NCBI RefSeq assembly: GCF_011634775.1
Contig: NZ_JAALXT010000002.1
Span: forward strand, 1,054,001 to 1,118,000
Reading direction: 5' to 3'
Length of the DNA: 64,000 nucleotides
Source of the DNA: Thalassoroseus pseudoceratinae
GTDB taxonomy: Bacteria > Planctomycetota > Planctomycetia > Planctomycetales > Planctomycetaceae
The translations under genes and the position numbers were made by a program. Within the stretch, counting starts at the first letter, position 1. Every line of letters begins with the position of its first letter. This document shows, one piece after another, positions 44,510 to 53,228 of the stretch. A model generated the notes under the pieces. The model made no database searches and had not been told where the DNA came from. It worked only from the letters and a program-made list of their open reading frames with translations.

Positions 44510-45793
44510 TCAGAACGTCTTCAGCAAACTCACGGCGAGCCAGTGGGCGTTGACGTCGAGGGTGCTGTTGCTGAAGTCACCGCCAACGAGGGCACTTTGG
44601 CCGGAGCTTTGGGTGTCACCGAAGCTGTATTGGTAGCCGGTGTTGAGCTGCCAACTGCTGATGCATGTGGAGTATCCCACCGAAACCGCGTGTTGCAGGA
44701 TGCCGTCGGTGTAGGGCGTGAGCGTGTTATCTGGCACGGGGCTGTCGTGGTAGACGTAACCGAGTCGCCAGATGTCACCACTTTCGGCGAAGTACTCGTA
44801 ACCAAGTCGCACCGAGACATTGTCGTCCCAGTTTTGCTGCACCGAATCGGTGATCGTTGGTGGCAACGCCGCAGCGAGCAGTGGGTTATCGGCATTGGTG
44901 AATTTGAAATCGAGGCTATTGAACGCTGACGACCAATCGTACCAAATGACATCGGCTGACACGCGGTGCCGGTCGGCGATCAGGTGCGTGATCCCTGCTC
45001 CGACCGATTGGGGATACTTCTGATCGACTTCGGCATCAAACCGTGAGAACACTGGAACCGGAGCCAACCCCGCGATTTGAGCATCGAGTTGGCCATCCAT
45101 CGTGAAGTCACTCTCGCTGATGTAGGTGACACCGATCATGGTGTTATCGCTGACTTGGTATTGTGCCCCGACCGACCACACCAACGCCGCACCGTCGGTT
45201 TTCAGATCGAAAAGGGTGGGGACGCCGGTCATCACACCAGTTTGCCCCGTGAACGGGCCTTCGATTTCCAAGTGATTCAACCCAACTCCCAGAGTTGCTC
45301 CGATGCTGAGGTCATCTGTCACCCGGTACGCAACGCCAGGAATGATTTTCGTCATAATTCCCAAAGCACGATATTGCTGTTTCCCGAAGATCGGGTTGAC
45401 CAAATCCCAGTCCGTTCCGAAACCCGCGGGCATGTAGATCCCGATTCCGGCTGCCCAACGACCATCATCACTTTTGAACAACGCCGAACCGTGCGGAATC
45501 GGCCGGGCATTGGGTTCATCGCCAACATTGTTGTTCTCGGGGTCGGAATACCTTTGGTCGGTGATCAGGACATCGATTCCGGCTTCCAACAATACATTGC
45601 CGGGCATGTTGAGAATCCCGGCTGGATTGTCCAGCAAGACCGCCCCGTTGTCGAAGTGAGCGATATTGGTACCGCCACGACCGATGGAAATCGCTCCAAC
45701 GCCGTCACGGATCAGACCGTCAGCGAGGCATACGGAGGGAACGATCAAGCAAGTGAGTGTGAGAAGACACCGCATCATGCGAGTGGATGGCAT
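44510..45793 (-). CDS. FadL/OmpP1/TodX family outer-membrane protein
   Basis: A 427-residue outer-membrane barrel for hydrophobic compounds. The signal peptide (RCLLTLTCLIVPSVCLADG) is followed by the family N-terminus with GAISIGRGGTNIAHFDNGAVLLDNPAGI, which forms the hatch, and then many amphipathic strands (IPGVAYRVTDDLSIGATLGVGL; SVGAGITHLIADRHRVSADVIWYDW; VSVRLGYEYF). It ends in Phe as barrel proteins do (VSLLKTF). ATG 45793 has GGAG six bases upstream and is preferred over 45805. The substrate may be long-chain fatty acids or hydrocarbons, but this is not determined. Confidence 0.88.
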   Translation of the reverse strand: MPSTRMMRCLLTLTCLIVPSVCLADGLIRDGVGAISIGRGGTNIAHFDNGAVLLDNPAGILNMPGNVLLEAGIDVLITDQRYSDPENNNVGDEPNARPIPHGSALFKSDDGRWAAGIGIYMPAGFGTDWDLVNPIFGKQQYRALGIMTKIIPGVAYRVTDDLSIGATLGVGLNHLEIEGPFTGQTGVMTGVPTLFDLKTDGAALVWSVGAQYQVSDNTMIGVTYISESDFTMDGQLDAQIAGLAPVPVFSRFDAEVDQKYPQSVGAGITHLIADRHRVSADVIWYDWSSAFNSLDFKFTNADNPLLAAALPPTITDSVQQNWDDNVSVRLGYEYFAESGDIWRLGYVYHDSPVPDNTLTPYTDGILQHAVSVGYSTCISSWQLNTGYQYSFGDTQSSGQSALVGGDFSNSTLDVNAHWLAVSLLKTF

Positions 45794-46085
45794 GAGAAAC
45801 TCCATTTCCAAAATAAGCCCGCGAGCCTCTCAAATCCGGATCGGGGTCGCGATGAGAGCATTGAAAGGTGACAGAAATTTGGTCTGCGTCTTTGTATCGA
45901 CCTGGCGAAACAAAAAGCATGATGTTTCCACGGGGACTAGGGGGTTCACGGGTTTGGGGCGATTGTTCGGCTTAGGAATCTCGCACCGTTCGCAACGGAT
46001 ATCCGGGTTTCGATTGAATCGAATTCAACGATTGGCCGATAGAGTCAAAAGAGTTCTGTGGGCTGGAGTCGAACACGGAGTGCAT

Positions 46086-46790
46086 ATGAGTCCTTGTGAG
46101 TCCTGTCATGCAGGTTGTTGTCGAGCCTTCGCGGTTCCAGTAACCGGTGCGGACGTGCTACGAATCGAACAGCGACTCCAACTCGGTTTTGGAGATTTCG
46201 TCTGTCGATGGGCCGATCCGGACGGGAACATTGCGCGGAATTATGCTCCTCAGTTCCATTTTGCGGACGAACCCGAAACGCCGTTTGTAATTTGCCTGCG
46301 TCACACAGTCAGCGAATTCTTCCCGAATTCCTCAAAATGTCGGTTCTTGCTGGAAGGCGAACCCGATGCGGAACATCCACTCGGAGTTTCCCGCTGTGGC
46401 ATTCATTCGTGTCGTCCCGGTGCCTGTCGAGTGTTTCCGACGAAACTGAACGAAACCGGTGAACTTGCCGTTATTTACGATGTCCCAGGGCAGGGGCGCC
46501 CGTCTGATCCGTCCCCCATATACGATCTCTGTCCACGTCCTTGGGAGCCGGAAGATGTCGATAGCATCGGTGGCATTCAGGATTTAGTCGTCGCCCGCTA
46601 CGAAATGGGGTTTTTCAAGCAACTGGCGCATCTCTGGAATCGCAAGCCGCGTGAATGGGCGTTGTTCCCAGAGTTCCTTCGACTGGTTTACAAGAGTCGA
46701 GTTCTGAAGGACACGCAAACCACCGACGAAGCGCCCCAAACCATCCCGTTTCCCACCCCATCGGAAAACGTCGAAAGACGCGTGGCTTGA
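46086..46790 (+). CDS. YkgJ-type cysteine cluster protein
   Basis: A 234-residue protein with the UPF0153/YkgJ cysteine cluster: an N-terminal CESCHAGCC, later CLRH, SKCRFL, and CGIHSCRPGACRVFP. Eight or more Cys could bind zinc or an iron-sulfur cluster. The function of the family is not settled. ATG 46086 has GGAG six bases upstream and begins directly at the first cysteine motif; longer frames run back across the start of the divergent FadL-like gene and are rejected. Confidence 0.82.
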   Translation: MSPCESCHAGCCRAFAVPVTGADVLRIEQRLQLGFGDFVCRWADPDGNIARNYAPQFHFADEPETPFVICLRHTVSEFFPNSSKCRFLLEGEPDAEHPLGVSRCGIHSCRPGACRVFPTKLNETGELAVIYDVPGQGRPSDPSPIYDLCPRPWEPEDVDSIGGIQDLVVARYEMGFFKQLAHLWNRKPREWALFPEFLRLVYKSRVLKDTQTTDEAPQTIPFPTPSENVERRVA

Positions 46791-46868
46791 CCGGCTGTTC
46801 GACGGTAGGAATCATGACTCAGGTTCCAAGCTTCCAGAGATTCATGATGGACGGGTTGTGAAATCGGT

Positions 46869-47678
46869 ATGCGAAATCTTCGCTTGACGATCGCGTATGA
46901 CGGGACGAACTATGTGGGTTGGCAAGTTCAGCCCAACGGCACGAGCGTGCAGTCTGTTGTCGAGTCGGCCATTGAAAAACTAACCGGCGAATCCGTGCGG
47001 ATCCTGGCGGCAGGACGAACGGATTCGGGCGTGCACGCGTTGGGCCAGGTCGTCAGTTTTCCGACAAATTCCCGTATTCCCGCCGACCAGTTCCGTCGCG
47101 GACTCCAAAACTTTCTGCCGGACGATGTCGTCGTTCGAGAATCATGCGACGTCGGACCCGAATTTCATGCGACTTACTCCGCGGTTCGCAAGCGGTATCG
47201 GTATGTGATCCTCAACCGTCGGGAGGGGGATGCATTTCTTGGCCGTTTCGTCTGGCCCGTGCGTCAACGGTTGAATCTGGATCACATGCGAGCGGCGTCG
47301 CAACATCTCATCGGTACGCACGATTTCCGATGTTTTGAGTCGCATTGGCCGAATAAAGCGACGAGTGTGCGAACGATCTTCGAAGCGAAGTGGGGGCGTT
47401 CCACCACATGGTCGATGTGGGAACCCGCCGCAGTGGGTTCGGATGGTGAATCGGATGACCAATCGGGATCGTTTTTATGGTTCGAGGTCGTTGCTGATGG
47501 GTTCCTCTACAACATGGTGCGAGCGATTGTGGGCACGCTTGTCAAAGTGGGACGCGGACGATGGGAGCCCGATCGCGTGCGGACCATCATCGATCAACAA
47601 GACCGCAGCCAAGCCGGAGAAACCGCCCCGGCGTGCGGGCTGTATCTGGTCAACGTCGAATATCCGGATCAATCGTGA
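46869..47678 (+). CDS. truA: tRNA pseudouridine(38-40) synthase TruA
   Basis: A 269-residue enzyme that makes pseudouridine in the tRNA anticodon arm. Motifs: LTIAYDGTNYVGWQVQPNGTSVQ at the N-terminus, the catalytic Asp in GRTDSGVHALGQV, RYRYVILN, and FLYNMVRAIVGTLVKVGRG in the C-terminal half. The length is normal, with a short Ser/Asp-rich insertion (GSDGESDDQSG) before the last motif. It starts 78 bases after the YkgJ-like gene and overlaps the convergent phosphatase gene by 10 bases. Confidence 0.94.
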   Translation: MRNLRLTIAYDGTNYVGWQVQPNGTSVQSVVESAIEKLTGESVRILAAGRTDSGVHALGQVVSFPTNSRIPADQFRRGLQNFLPDDVVVRESCDVGPEFHATYSAVRKRYRYVILNRREGDAFLGRFVWPVRQRLNLDHMRAASQHLIGTHDFRCFESHWPNKATSVRTIFEAKWGRSTTWSMWEPAAVGSDGESDDQSGSFLWFEVVADGFLYNMVRAIVGTLVKVGRGRWEPDRVRTIIDQQDRSQAGETAPACGLYLVNVEYPDQS

Positions 47679-48589
47679 TACCGATCAAGGTCCCAGTCTT
47701 TAGATAGCTCCGTCAGTGTTTTCAACGTTTCTGGATTGTGACTACACGCCATGATTCCGGTCATTCGGAGCATGTCGGCTCGCTCGTCATTCCACAGTTC
47801 GCGGAAGTCACTTGGTTGGCCGGTATCGGCACGGATGGAATCCCCACCCAAAATCCGAGCGATTTGTAGCGACACAGGGAAGTCGTACACGTTCGGTGTG
47901 TGGATCAACGACCCTCCAAACTCGCCCCGTGCGAACAACTCGAAAATGCTGCCGGGCATTTCATCAGCGACAACACCTTCCAGACCGGCATCAGTTACCG
48001 CTTGTGCTTTCGCGGGGTCTTCGTCTTGGAATCCGATGAGATAAATCTTCTTGGAATCTGGACGGGTTTGAGGATCGACAGGCGTGATGGACCGCAACAC
48101 TTCCGCAGCTGGTCGTGTTGGGTCATCAGGACCACAGACCACCCGATCATCGACCGCTTCCACCCATGTCCCATGCTCGCCGGTTTCGGGAATGTAGACC
48201 AGCGAGTAGTGCACGGTTTCGACCGATCGCAGCAACAACATCACCGCCCAGCCATCGCCGCTCTTGTCACGATACTGCTTGGTTCCGTCGATCGGATCGA
48301 TGGCGATTGTGTATTCCGCATCGGTGGCGAATTTATCGAGATCGCCGGTGAATTCCTCGGCCTCCAACCGACACTCGCGAAACAATGGCGATGTGTCCCG
48401 TAACGCGGCCACAATCAGTTCTTGCACAGAGAGATCGGCCAGCGTGAGTGCGTCGGTATTGGAACTTCCCGAGGTCTTGCCGGAAACGCTGATATCGAAT
48501 TGCCGCAGGCGTTTGGCTACCGCTCCGGCCCATCGAAGCACGGGCGGCATATGGGTGGATAGGGCGGTCGTCAGTTCGGTGAGATTCAT
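47669..48589 (-). CDS. Inositol monophosphatase/CysQ-family phosphatase
   Basis: A 306-residue magnesium-dependent phosphatase. Metal-binding motifs: LEAEEFTG (first Glu pair), IAIDPIDGTKQYRDKSGDGWAVML and a C-terminal VYDFPVSLQIARILGGDS in place of the usual WD-x-AA. It is closest in look to 3'(2'),5'-bisphosphate nucleotidases (CysQ/HAL2), which remove PAP, but inositol phosphate could also be the substrate. Its ATG overlaps the stop of the ATP-grasp gene (TGATG at 48587-48591 on the minus strand), so the two are translationally coupled. Confidence 0.82.
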   Translation of the reverse strand: MNLTELTTALSTHMPPVLRWAGAVAKRLRQFDISVSGKTSGSSNTDALTLADLSVQELIVAALRDTSPLFRECRLEAEEFTGDLDKFATDAEYTIAIDPIDGTKQYRDKSGDGWAVMLLLRSVETVHYSLVYIPETGEHGTWVEAVDDRVVCGPDDPTRPAAEVLRSITPVDPQTRPDSKKIYLIGFQDEDPAKAQAVTDAGLEGVVADEMPGSIFELFARGEFGGSLIHTPNVYDFPVSLQIARILGGDSIRADTGQPSDFRELWNDERADMLRMTGIMACSHNPETLKTLTELSKDWDLDRYHD

Positions 48590-49473
48590 CAGATGCTTCT
48601 TGTTGATTGTGATTCCAGAAATTGGATGACCTTCGCAGCCACATCAATGCCGGTCGCTCGTCCAAACGCCCGCCATCCCGGTACCGCGTTGACTTCAATG
48701 ACCCAACCGGTTCCCTCGCGATCATAGAGAATATCCACGCCGGCGAAAGTTGCACCCACGGATCGGGCCGCTTGCAATGCCCATTCGCACTCCAGCGAAG
48801 TGGGGACATGTGGTTCGATCGAACCTTGACGTGCCACGTTCGTGCGGAAGTCGGTTCCGTTGCGGCGAATCATTCCGCCAAGGATCGCTCCATCGAGCAC
48901 CACGACCCGCACATCGAACCCCGGATGATCGATGTAGCGTTGAAGATACAGCACTGCTCCCAATCTCGCCAACGTGCGGAACGTGCGAAATGCCAAATCC
49001 GGATCACTCACTCGACAAATTCCACGCCCTTCCGATCCAAAGATCGGTTTGACGACAACGTCTCCCCCCAGCCACTCAAACGCCATCATCGCGGCTTCGG
49101 CATCTTCACAAGTGATTGTCGCGGGTACCGGCAAACCAACGTTGGCCAGATTGCAGGTCGTCAAGTATTTGTCGACAGCACACTCAATGGCTTTCGGCGA
49201 ATTGAGGATGTAGGCATCGGTCGACAGTTGGGCTAATGCATCCATCCGAAACACGACTTGTTCCAGAGTGCCTGGCGGCATGGTGCGGACGATGATGGCA
49301 TCGAAGCGGGGCAAGTCGATGTCATCCGCAACTACATGCGGGCGGTCGCAACCAACCGTTGCCACAAACTTAGGGAAATCGATTCGCACGGCTTGATGCC
49401 CACGCGAATCAGCGGCACGTGTTAGGTCGTGAACGTACCAACTCCCTTCGTTGCCTAGAATTCCCAACCGCAT
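48589..49473 (-). CDS. RimK-family ATP-grasp ligase
   Basis: A 294-residue ATP-grasp protein of the RimK/LysX/MptN group: N-terminal MRLGILGNEGSWYVHDL, central ATP-binding VVVKPIFGSEGRGICRV, then DVRVVVLDGAILGGMIRRNG and the metal loop GVDILYDREGTGWVIEVNAVPGWRAF. Such enzymes add amino acids, often glutamate, to a carboxylate. In planctomycetes one candidate substrate is tetrahydromethanopterin (MptN-type), but no C1 genes lie nearby. ATG 49473 follows GAGG at seven bases. The gene is coupled to the phosphatase behind it. Confidence 0.85.
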   Translation of the reverse strand: MRLGILGNEGSWYVHDLTRAADSRGHQAVRIDFPKFVATVGCDRPHVVADDIDLPRFDAIIVRTMPPGTLEQVVFRMDALAQLSTDAYILNSPKAIECAVDKYLTTCNLANVGLPVPATITCEDAEAAMMAFEWLGGDVVVKPIFGSEGRGICRVSDPDLAFRTFRTLARLGAVLYLQRYIDHPGFDVRVVVLDGAILGGMIRRNGTDFRTNVARQGSIEPHVPTSLECEWALQAARSVGATFAGVDILYDREGTGWVIEVNAVPGWRAFGRATGIDVAAKVIQFLESQSTRSI

Positions 49474-49527
49474 GGCACGCCTCAAAACCCCAATGGCATC
49501 ATCGACTGCTAATGAAACGTGGTCACG

Positions 49528-50016
49528 TTAGAACATCGACGAGACACCAGGGGATTTTCCTTTCAATGACGGATTGGCTCGGCGGGAAGAAGTGGCCGCT
49601 AAAATTGTTGCGCAAATGACACATGCGACGCTGACAATAATGGCGGCAATCCAGCTAGCGATTTGCACACCTTCCTTCGTGCCATTCTGCATCGAGACTG
49701 CCGCAAAGGCCGCAACGGGAACGAGGCAGCCCATCGTGAACGCAATCCACAACCGACCGGAATTCGGAGATTGCCCGGTTTCCTCGAGTTCGTTCAGAAA
49801 TGGTTGAACGCTGGACGCATCCGGGAGACTCGCGATTTTCTCCAATGCCTGCAGACGTTCTTCGTGAAGCAGACTGCGGTTCGCGCGTTTCAATCGAAGA
49901 ATCATTATGAATGGCGGCATGGAGATCAGAAACAAGAGCAGAGCCGCTCCGCAGAATTGAATCGCGGGGTCTCGCAGTAATCCGCTTTCAAGAATCTCTT
50001 CGATTTCGACCATCAT
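49528..50016 (-). CDS. Membrane protein of unknown function, three helices
   Basis: A 162-residue protein with one N-terminal membrane helix (AIQFCGAALLLFLISMPPFIMIL), a cytoplasmic acidic helix pair (HEERLQALEKIASLPDASSVQPFLNELEE) and two further membrane helices (LWIAFTMGCLVPVAAFAAVSM; IASWIAAIIVSVACVICATILAA). No family is recognised. The start is the first of two consecutive ATG codons, with AAGGG eight bases upstream. It is 54 bases before the ATP-grasp gene and may be co-transcribed with it. Confidence 0.6.
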   Translation of the reverse strand: MMVEIEEILESGLLRDPAIQFCGAALLLFLISMPPFIMILRLKRANRSLLHEERLQALEKIASLPDASSVQPFLNELEETGQSPNSGRLWIAFTMGCLVPVAAFAAVSMQNGTKEGVQIASWIAAIIVSVACVICATILAATSSRRANPSLKGKSPGVSSMF

Positions 50017-50117
50017 TGCCGAACCCTTGGTGCAGTATTTGGTGTGGGAAAGGAGTCTACGGGATTATACGTCTCCCAGCCGGAAAAGATCACGCACAAG
50101 CGCAAATCATGGTCCAT

Positions 50118-50158
50118 AAAAAAACACAGCAGCCGATGATTGCTCATCAACTGCTGTG
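50118..50158 (-). terminator. Strong intrinsic terminator after ppdK
   Basis: The stem CACAGCAG (50125-50132) / CTGCTGTG (50151-50158) has an inner second stem GATGA/TCATC in its loop. On the minus strand it is followed by seven T (A run at 50118-50124). It lies 26 bases past the ppdK stop. Confidence 0.85.
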
Positions 50159-50184
50159 AGTTATTGCCGTTGAGTTGTCTCAAC

Positions 50185-52917
50185 TTACTTGCTTGTCAAC
50201 GCGATCTGAGCAGCCGCGAGGCGAGCGATCGGGATTCGACGAGGCGAGCAAGAGACGTAATCCAAACCAATGGTGTGGCAGAACATGACCGACGCCGGGT
50301 CGCCACCATGTTCACCGCAAATGCCGATTTTCAAGTCGCCACGTGTGCTGCGGCCACCTTCAACACCGATTTTCATCAGCTTGCCCACACCGTCTTGGTC
50401 GACGGTTTGGAATGGGTCGGCGGGAACGATGTCGTTCTCTTTGTAGTAAGGAATGAACGTCCCGTAGTCGTCCCGGCTCATACCGAGTGTGGTTTGAGTG
50501 AGGTCGTTGGTTCCGAAGCTGAAGAATTCAGCTCCTTGGGCGATCTCATCCGCACACAGGGCGGCTCGCGGAATTTCGATCATCGTACCGACCATGTACT
50601 CGATGTTGGTGTTCTTCTCTTCGAACACGGCATCGGCTTGTTCGCGAACGATCTTTTCTTGGTTGCGGTATTCGCTGAGGAAACCAACCAGCGGAATCAT
50701 GACTTCCGGATGCACGTCGATGCCATCGGCTTTGACGTTGCAAGCGGCTTCGAAGATCGCCCGTGCTTGCATCGCGGTGATTTCCGGATAGACAACCCCG
50801 AGACGACATCCCCGGTGACCAAGCATCGGGTTAAGTTCTTCGAGTTCTGCCACGCGGCGGTGAATGTCTTCGACCGACTTGCCGGTCATTTCGGCGAGTT
50901 TCTTGTCCAAGCCGGGTTCTTCTTCCAAGTGACGGTCGGAGAGGAACTCGTGCAATGGCGGATCGAGCAGACGAATCGTCACCGGACGACCAGCCATCGT
51001 GCGGAAGAGGCTTTCGAAGTCTTCCCGTTGGTGTGGCAGGATTTCGTCGACGGCTTTCTTGCGAGTTTCGAGGTCCTCGGCGAGGATCATTTTTCGCATG
51101 GCTTCGACTTTGTCGAAGAACATGTGCTCGGTTCGGCAGAGCCCGACACCTTCACAACCGAAAGCAACGGCTTCTTCAGCGACATCGCCTGGTTCACAGT
51201 TGGCGCGAACTTTGAGTTTGCGATGTTCGTCGGCCCAACTCATCAGCTTGGCGTAGCGTTGGTAAGTTTCGGACTCTTCGGGCTTCATTTTGCCTTCGAG
51301 AACCCGCATCACTTCACTCGGTGAAGTGTCGATCTTGCCTTCGAAGACTTCACCCGTGAAGCCGTCGATGGTGATCCAGTCACCTTCTTTGAGAACTTTG
51401 TCGCCAGCGGAAACGGTTTTGTCGGCGTAGTTGATGCTGAGTTCATCGGCACCCACGACGCAGGCTTTCCCCATCTGACGAGACACCAAAGCGGCGTGCG
51501 AGGATGCACCACCTTGAGCGGTGAGAATCCCTTTGGAAACCCGCATCCCACGCAAGTCTTCCGGGCTGGTTTCTTTGCGAACCAACATCAGGGCAACGTC
51601 GTTGTCTTCGTTGAACATGGCTTCCGCTTTCTCGGCGGAGAGCACGATTTGCCCCGTTGCAGCCCCAGGACCGGCGTTGATGCCGGTCGTCATGTGACGG
51701 CCTTCGTCCTGAGCGGCTTTCTTGACGGCTGGATCGAAGATCGGTTGCAAGAGTTGGTTGAGGTCGTCCGCGGGAATACGTCGTTTGTTACCGACGGCTT
51801 CTTTTTCGTCGATCAGACCTTCTTCAACCAAGTCGACGGCGATCCGCACAGCGGCGAAACCGGTTCGTTTAGCATTCCGTGTTTGCAGAAGCCAAACTTT
51901 GCCCCGTTGAACCGTGAACTCGATGTCTTGCACATCTTTGTAGTGCTTTTCGAGTTTCTTCGCGATGTCATCGAGTTGCTTGTAGGCTTCGGGCATGTCG
52001 TCTTCGAGTTGCGTTTCGATTCGCTTCGGTACGCGAATCCCCGCCACCACGTCTTCGCCTTGGGCATTGATGAGGTAGTCGCCGCAGAAGCCGGGATCAC
52101 CCATTGAGCAGTCACGAGTGAGGCCCACACCGGTGGCACAATCGTCACCGAGGTTACCGAACGCCATCGCTTGCACGTTGGTCGCGGTACCCCATTCGTG
52201 CGGGATGTTGTACTGACGACGATAAACGACAGCACGGTCGTTCGACCAACTGCCGAAGACGGCACCGATTGCTCCCCAGAGTTGTTCCATGGGATCGGTG
52301 GGGAATTCTTTGCCGAGCGTATCTTTGACGACTTTTTTGTAGTCGTCGACGATGGCTTTGAGTTGATCGACGGTCAATTCGTGATCGTAGTGCACGCCCG
52401 CTTTTTCGCGGTGTTCTTCGAGGATCAACTCGAAGCGGTCTTCACCGTCGGACGTCAACGGGAGTTGCATCACGACGTCGCCGTACATTTGGATGAAGCG
52501 ACGGTAGCTGTCCCAAGCGAAACGCTCGTCGTTGGCTTGCTTCGCGAGAGCGTTGACGGTGTCTTCGTTCAGACCGATGTTGAGGACGGTGTCCATCATC
52601 CCCGGCATGGATTCGCGTGCCCCAGATCGGCAGGAAACGAGCAGCGGGTTCTCGGTGCAGCCGTACTTAGCGCCCATCGCCTTTTCGACTTTTTTCAGGG
52701 CGTCTTCGACTTGGTCTTTCAAGCCGGGGGGGTATTGGTTGTTGGTGTCGTTGTAGTAGACACAGACATCGGTCGTGATGGTGAACCCGGCGGGAACGGG
52801 AATGCCAATGTTCGTCATCTCGGCAAGGTTCGCCCCTTTGCCACCGAGCGTTTCCTTCATCGTCGCATTGCCGTCGGCTTTTCCATTGCCAAAGTAGTAG
52901 ACGTGCTTCTCAGCCAT
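50185..52917 (-). CDS. ppdK: Pyruvate, phosphate dikinase
   Basis: A 910-residue cytoplasmic enzyme that interconverts PEP and pyruvate with ATP and phosphate. Order: N-terminal nucleotide-binding domain (VYYFGNGKADGNATMKETLGGKGANLAEM; GIPVPAGFTITT; SCRSGARESMPGMMDTVLNIGLN), the phosphohistidine domain (GILTAQGGASSHAALVSRQMGKACVVG with the catalytic His) and the C-terminal PEP/pyruvate barrel (CRTEHMFF; RLLDPPLHEFL; FFSFGTNDLTQTTLGMSRDD; GEHGGDP). It is complete. ATG 52917 with AAGGA ten bases upstream matches the family start; the frame extends to 53022 without support. Confidence 0.95.
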   Translation of the reverse strand: MAEKHVYYFGNGKADGNATMKETLGGKGANLAEMTNIGIPVPAGFTITTDVCVYYNDTNNQYPPGLKDQVEDALKKVEKAMGAKYGCTENPLLVSCRSGARESMPGMMDTVLNIGLNEDTVNALAKQANDERFAWDSYRRFIQMYGDVVMQLPLTSDGEDRFELILEEHREKAGVHYDHELTVDQLKAIVDDYKKVVKDTLGKEFPTDPMEQLWGAIGAVFGSWSNDRAVVYRRQYNIPHEWGTATNVQAMAFGNLGDDCATGVGLTRDCSMGDPGFCGDYLINAQGEDVVAGIRVPKRIETQLEDDMPEAYKQLDDIAKKLEKHYKDVQDIEFTVQRGKVWLLQTRNAKRTGFAAVRIAVDLVEEGLIDEKEAVGNKRRIPADDLNQLLQPIFDPAVKKAAQDEGRHMTTGINAGPGAATGQIVLSAEKAEAMFNEDNDVALMLVRKETSPEDLRGMRVSKGILTAQGGASSHAALVSRQMGKACVVGADELSINYADKTVSAGDKVLKEGDWITIDGFTGEVFEGKIDTSPSEVMRVLEGKMKPEESETYQRYAKLMSWADEHRKLKVRANCEPGDVAEEAVAFGCEGVGLCRTEHMFFDKVEAMRKMILAEDLETRKKAVDEILPHQREDFESLFRTMAGRPVTIRLLDPPLHEFLSDRHLEEEPGLDKKLAEMTGKSVEDIHRRVAELEELNPMLGHRGCRLGVVYPEITAMQARAIFEAACNVKADGIDVHPEVMIPLVGFLSEYRNQEKIVREQADAVFEEKNTNIEYMVGTMIEIPRAALCADEIAQGAEFFSFGTNDLTQTTLGMSRDDYGTFIPYYKENDIVPADPFQTVDQDGVGKLMKIGVEGGRSTRGDLKIGICGEHGGDPASVMFCHTIGLDYVSCSPRRIPIARLAAAQIALTSK

Positions 52918-53228
52918 TCCAAAAGTCCTTGTCGCGTTAAGTTTCTCGCGAATTCCGAGTACCGGGTTGGTATTCAATTGCCAATAGATGCCGTCCTGAC
53001 GAATCTGGGGTGACGTGCGCAAAATGCACGCTCAGCGCAGTCTTCGCCTTCACGCGACGTGGAAGCTAACAGCGCACTTCCGGACCGTCAAGCGACCGGG
53101 CCAATCCTCGTGGAATCGTTAAACTGGGGTGAGTTTGCCGATCACGGCACGGGCAGGCTGGCGGGATGTTGTCGATCCTGGTATTCCTGCGACAGCAATT
53201 GACGAACCAGCGATGTGGAGAAATCAAG
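52918..53228. other. Divergent intergenic region, no gene
   Basis: This 311-base gap separates the divergent ppdK and HEAT-protein genes and should hold both promoters. No convincing -35/-10 pair or long palindrome is seen. A small inverted repeat, GTGC...GCAC within GTGCGCAAAATGCAC near 53016-53030, is too weak to call. Confidence 0.4.

Noticed and set aside
50140-51324. 394-codon plus-strand open frame
   Set aside because: It is antisense to the C-terminal part of ppdK, which is a complete conserved gene; it also begins within the ppdK terminator.
52171-53013. 280-codon plus-strand open frame
   Set aside because: It is antisense to the N-terminal part of ppdK and has no recognisable features.
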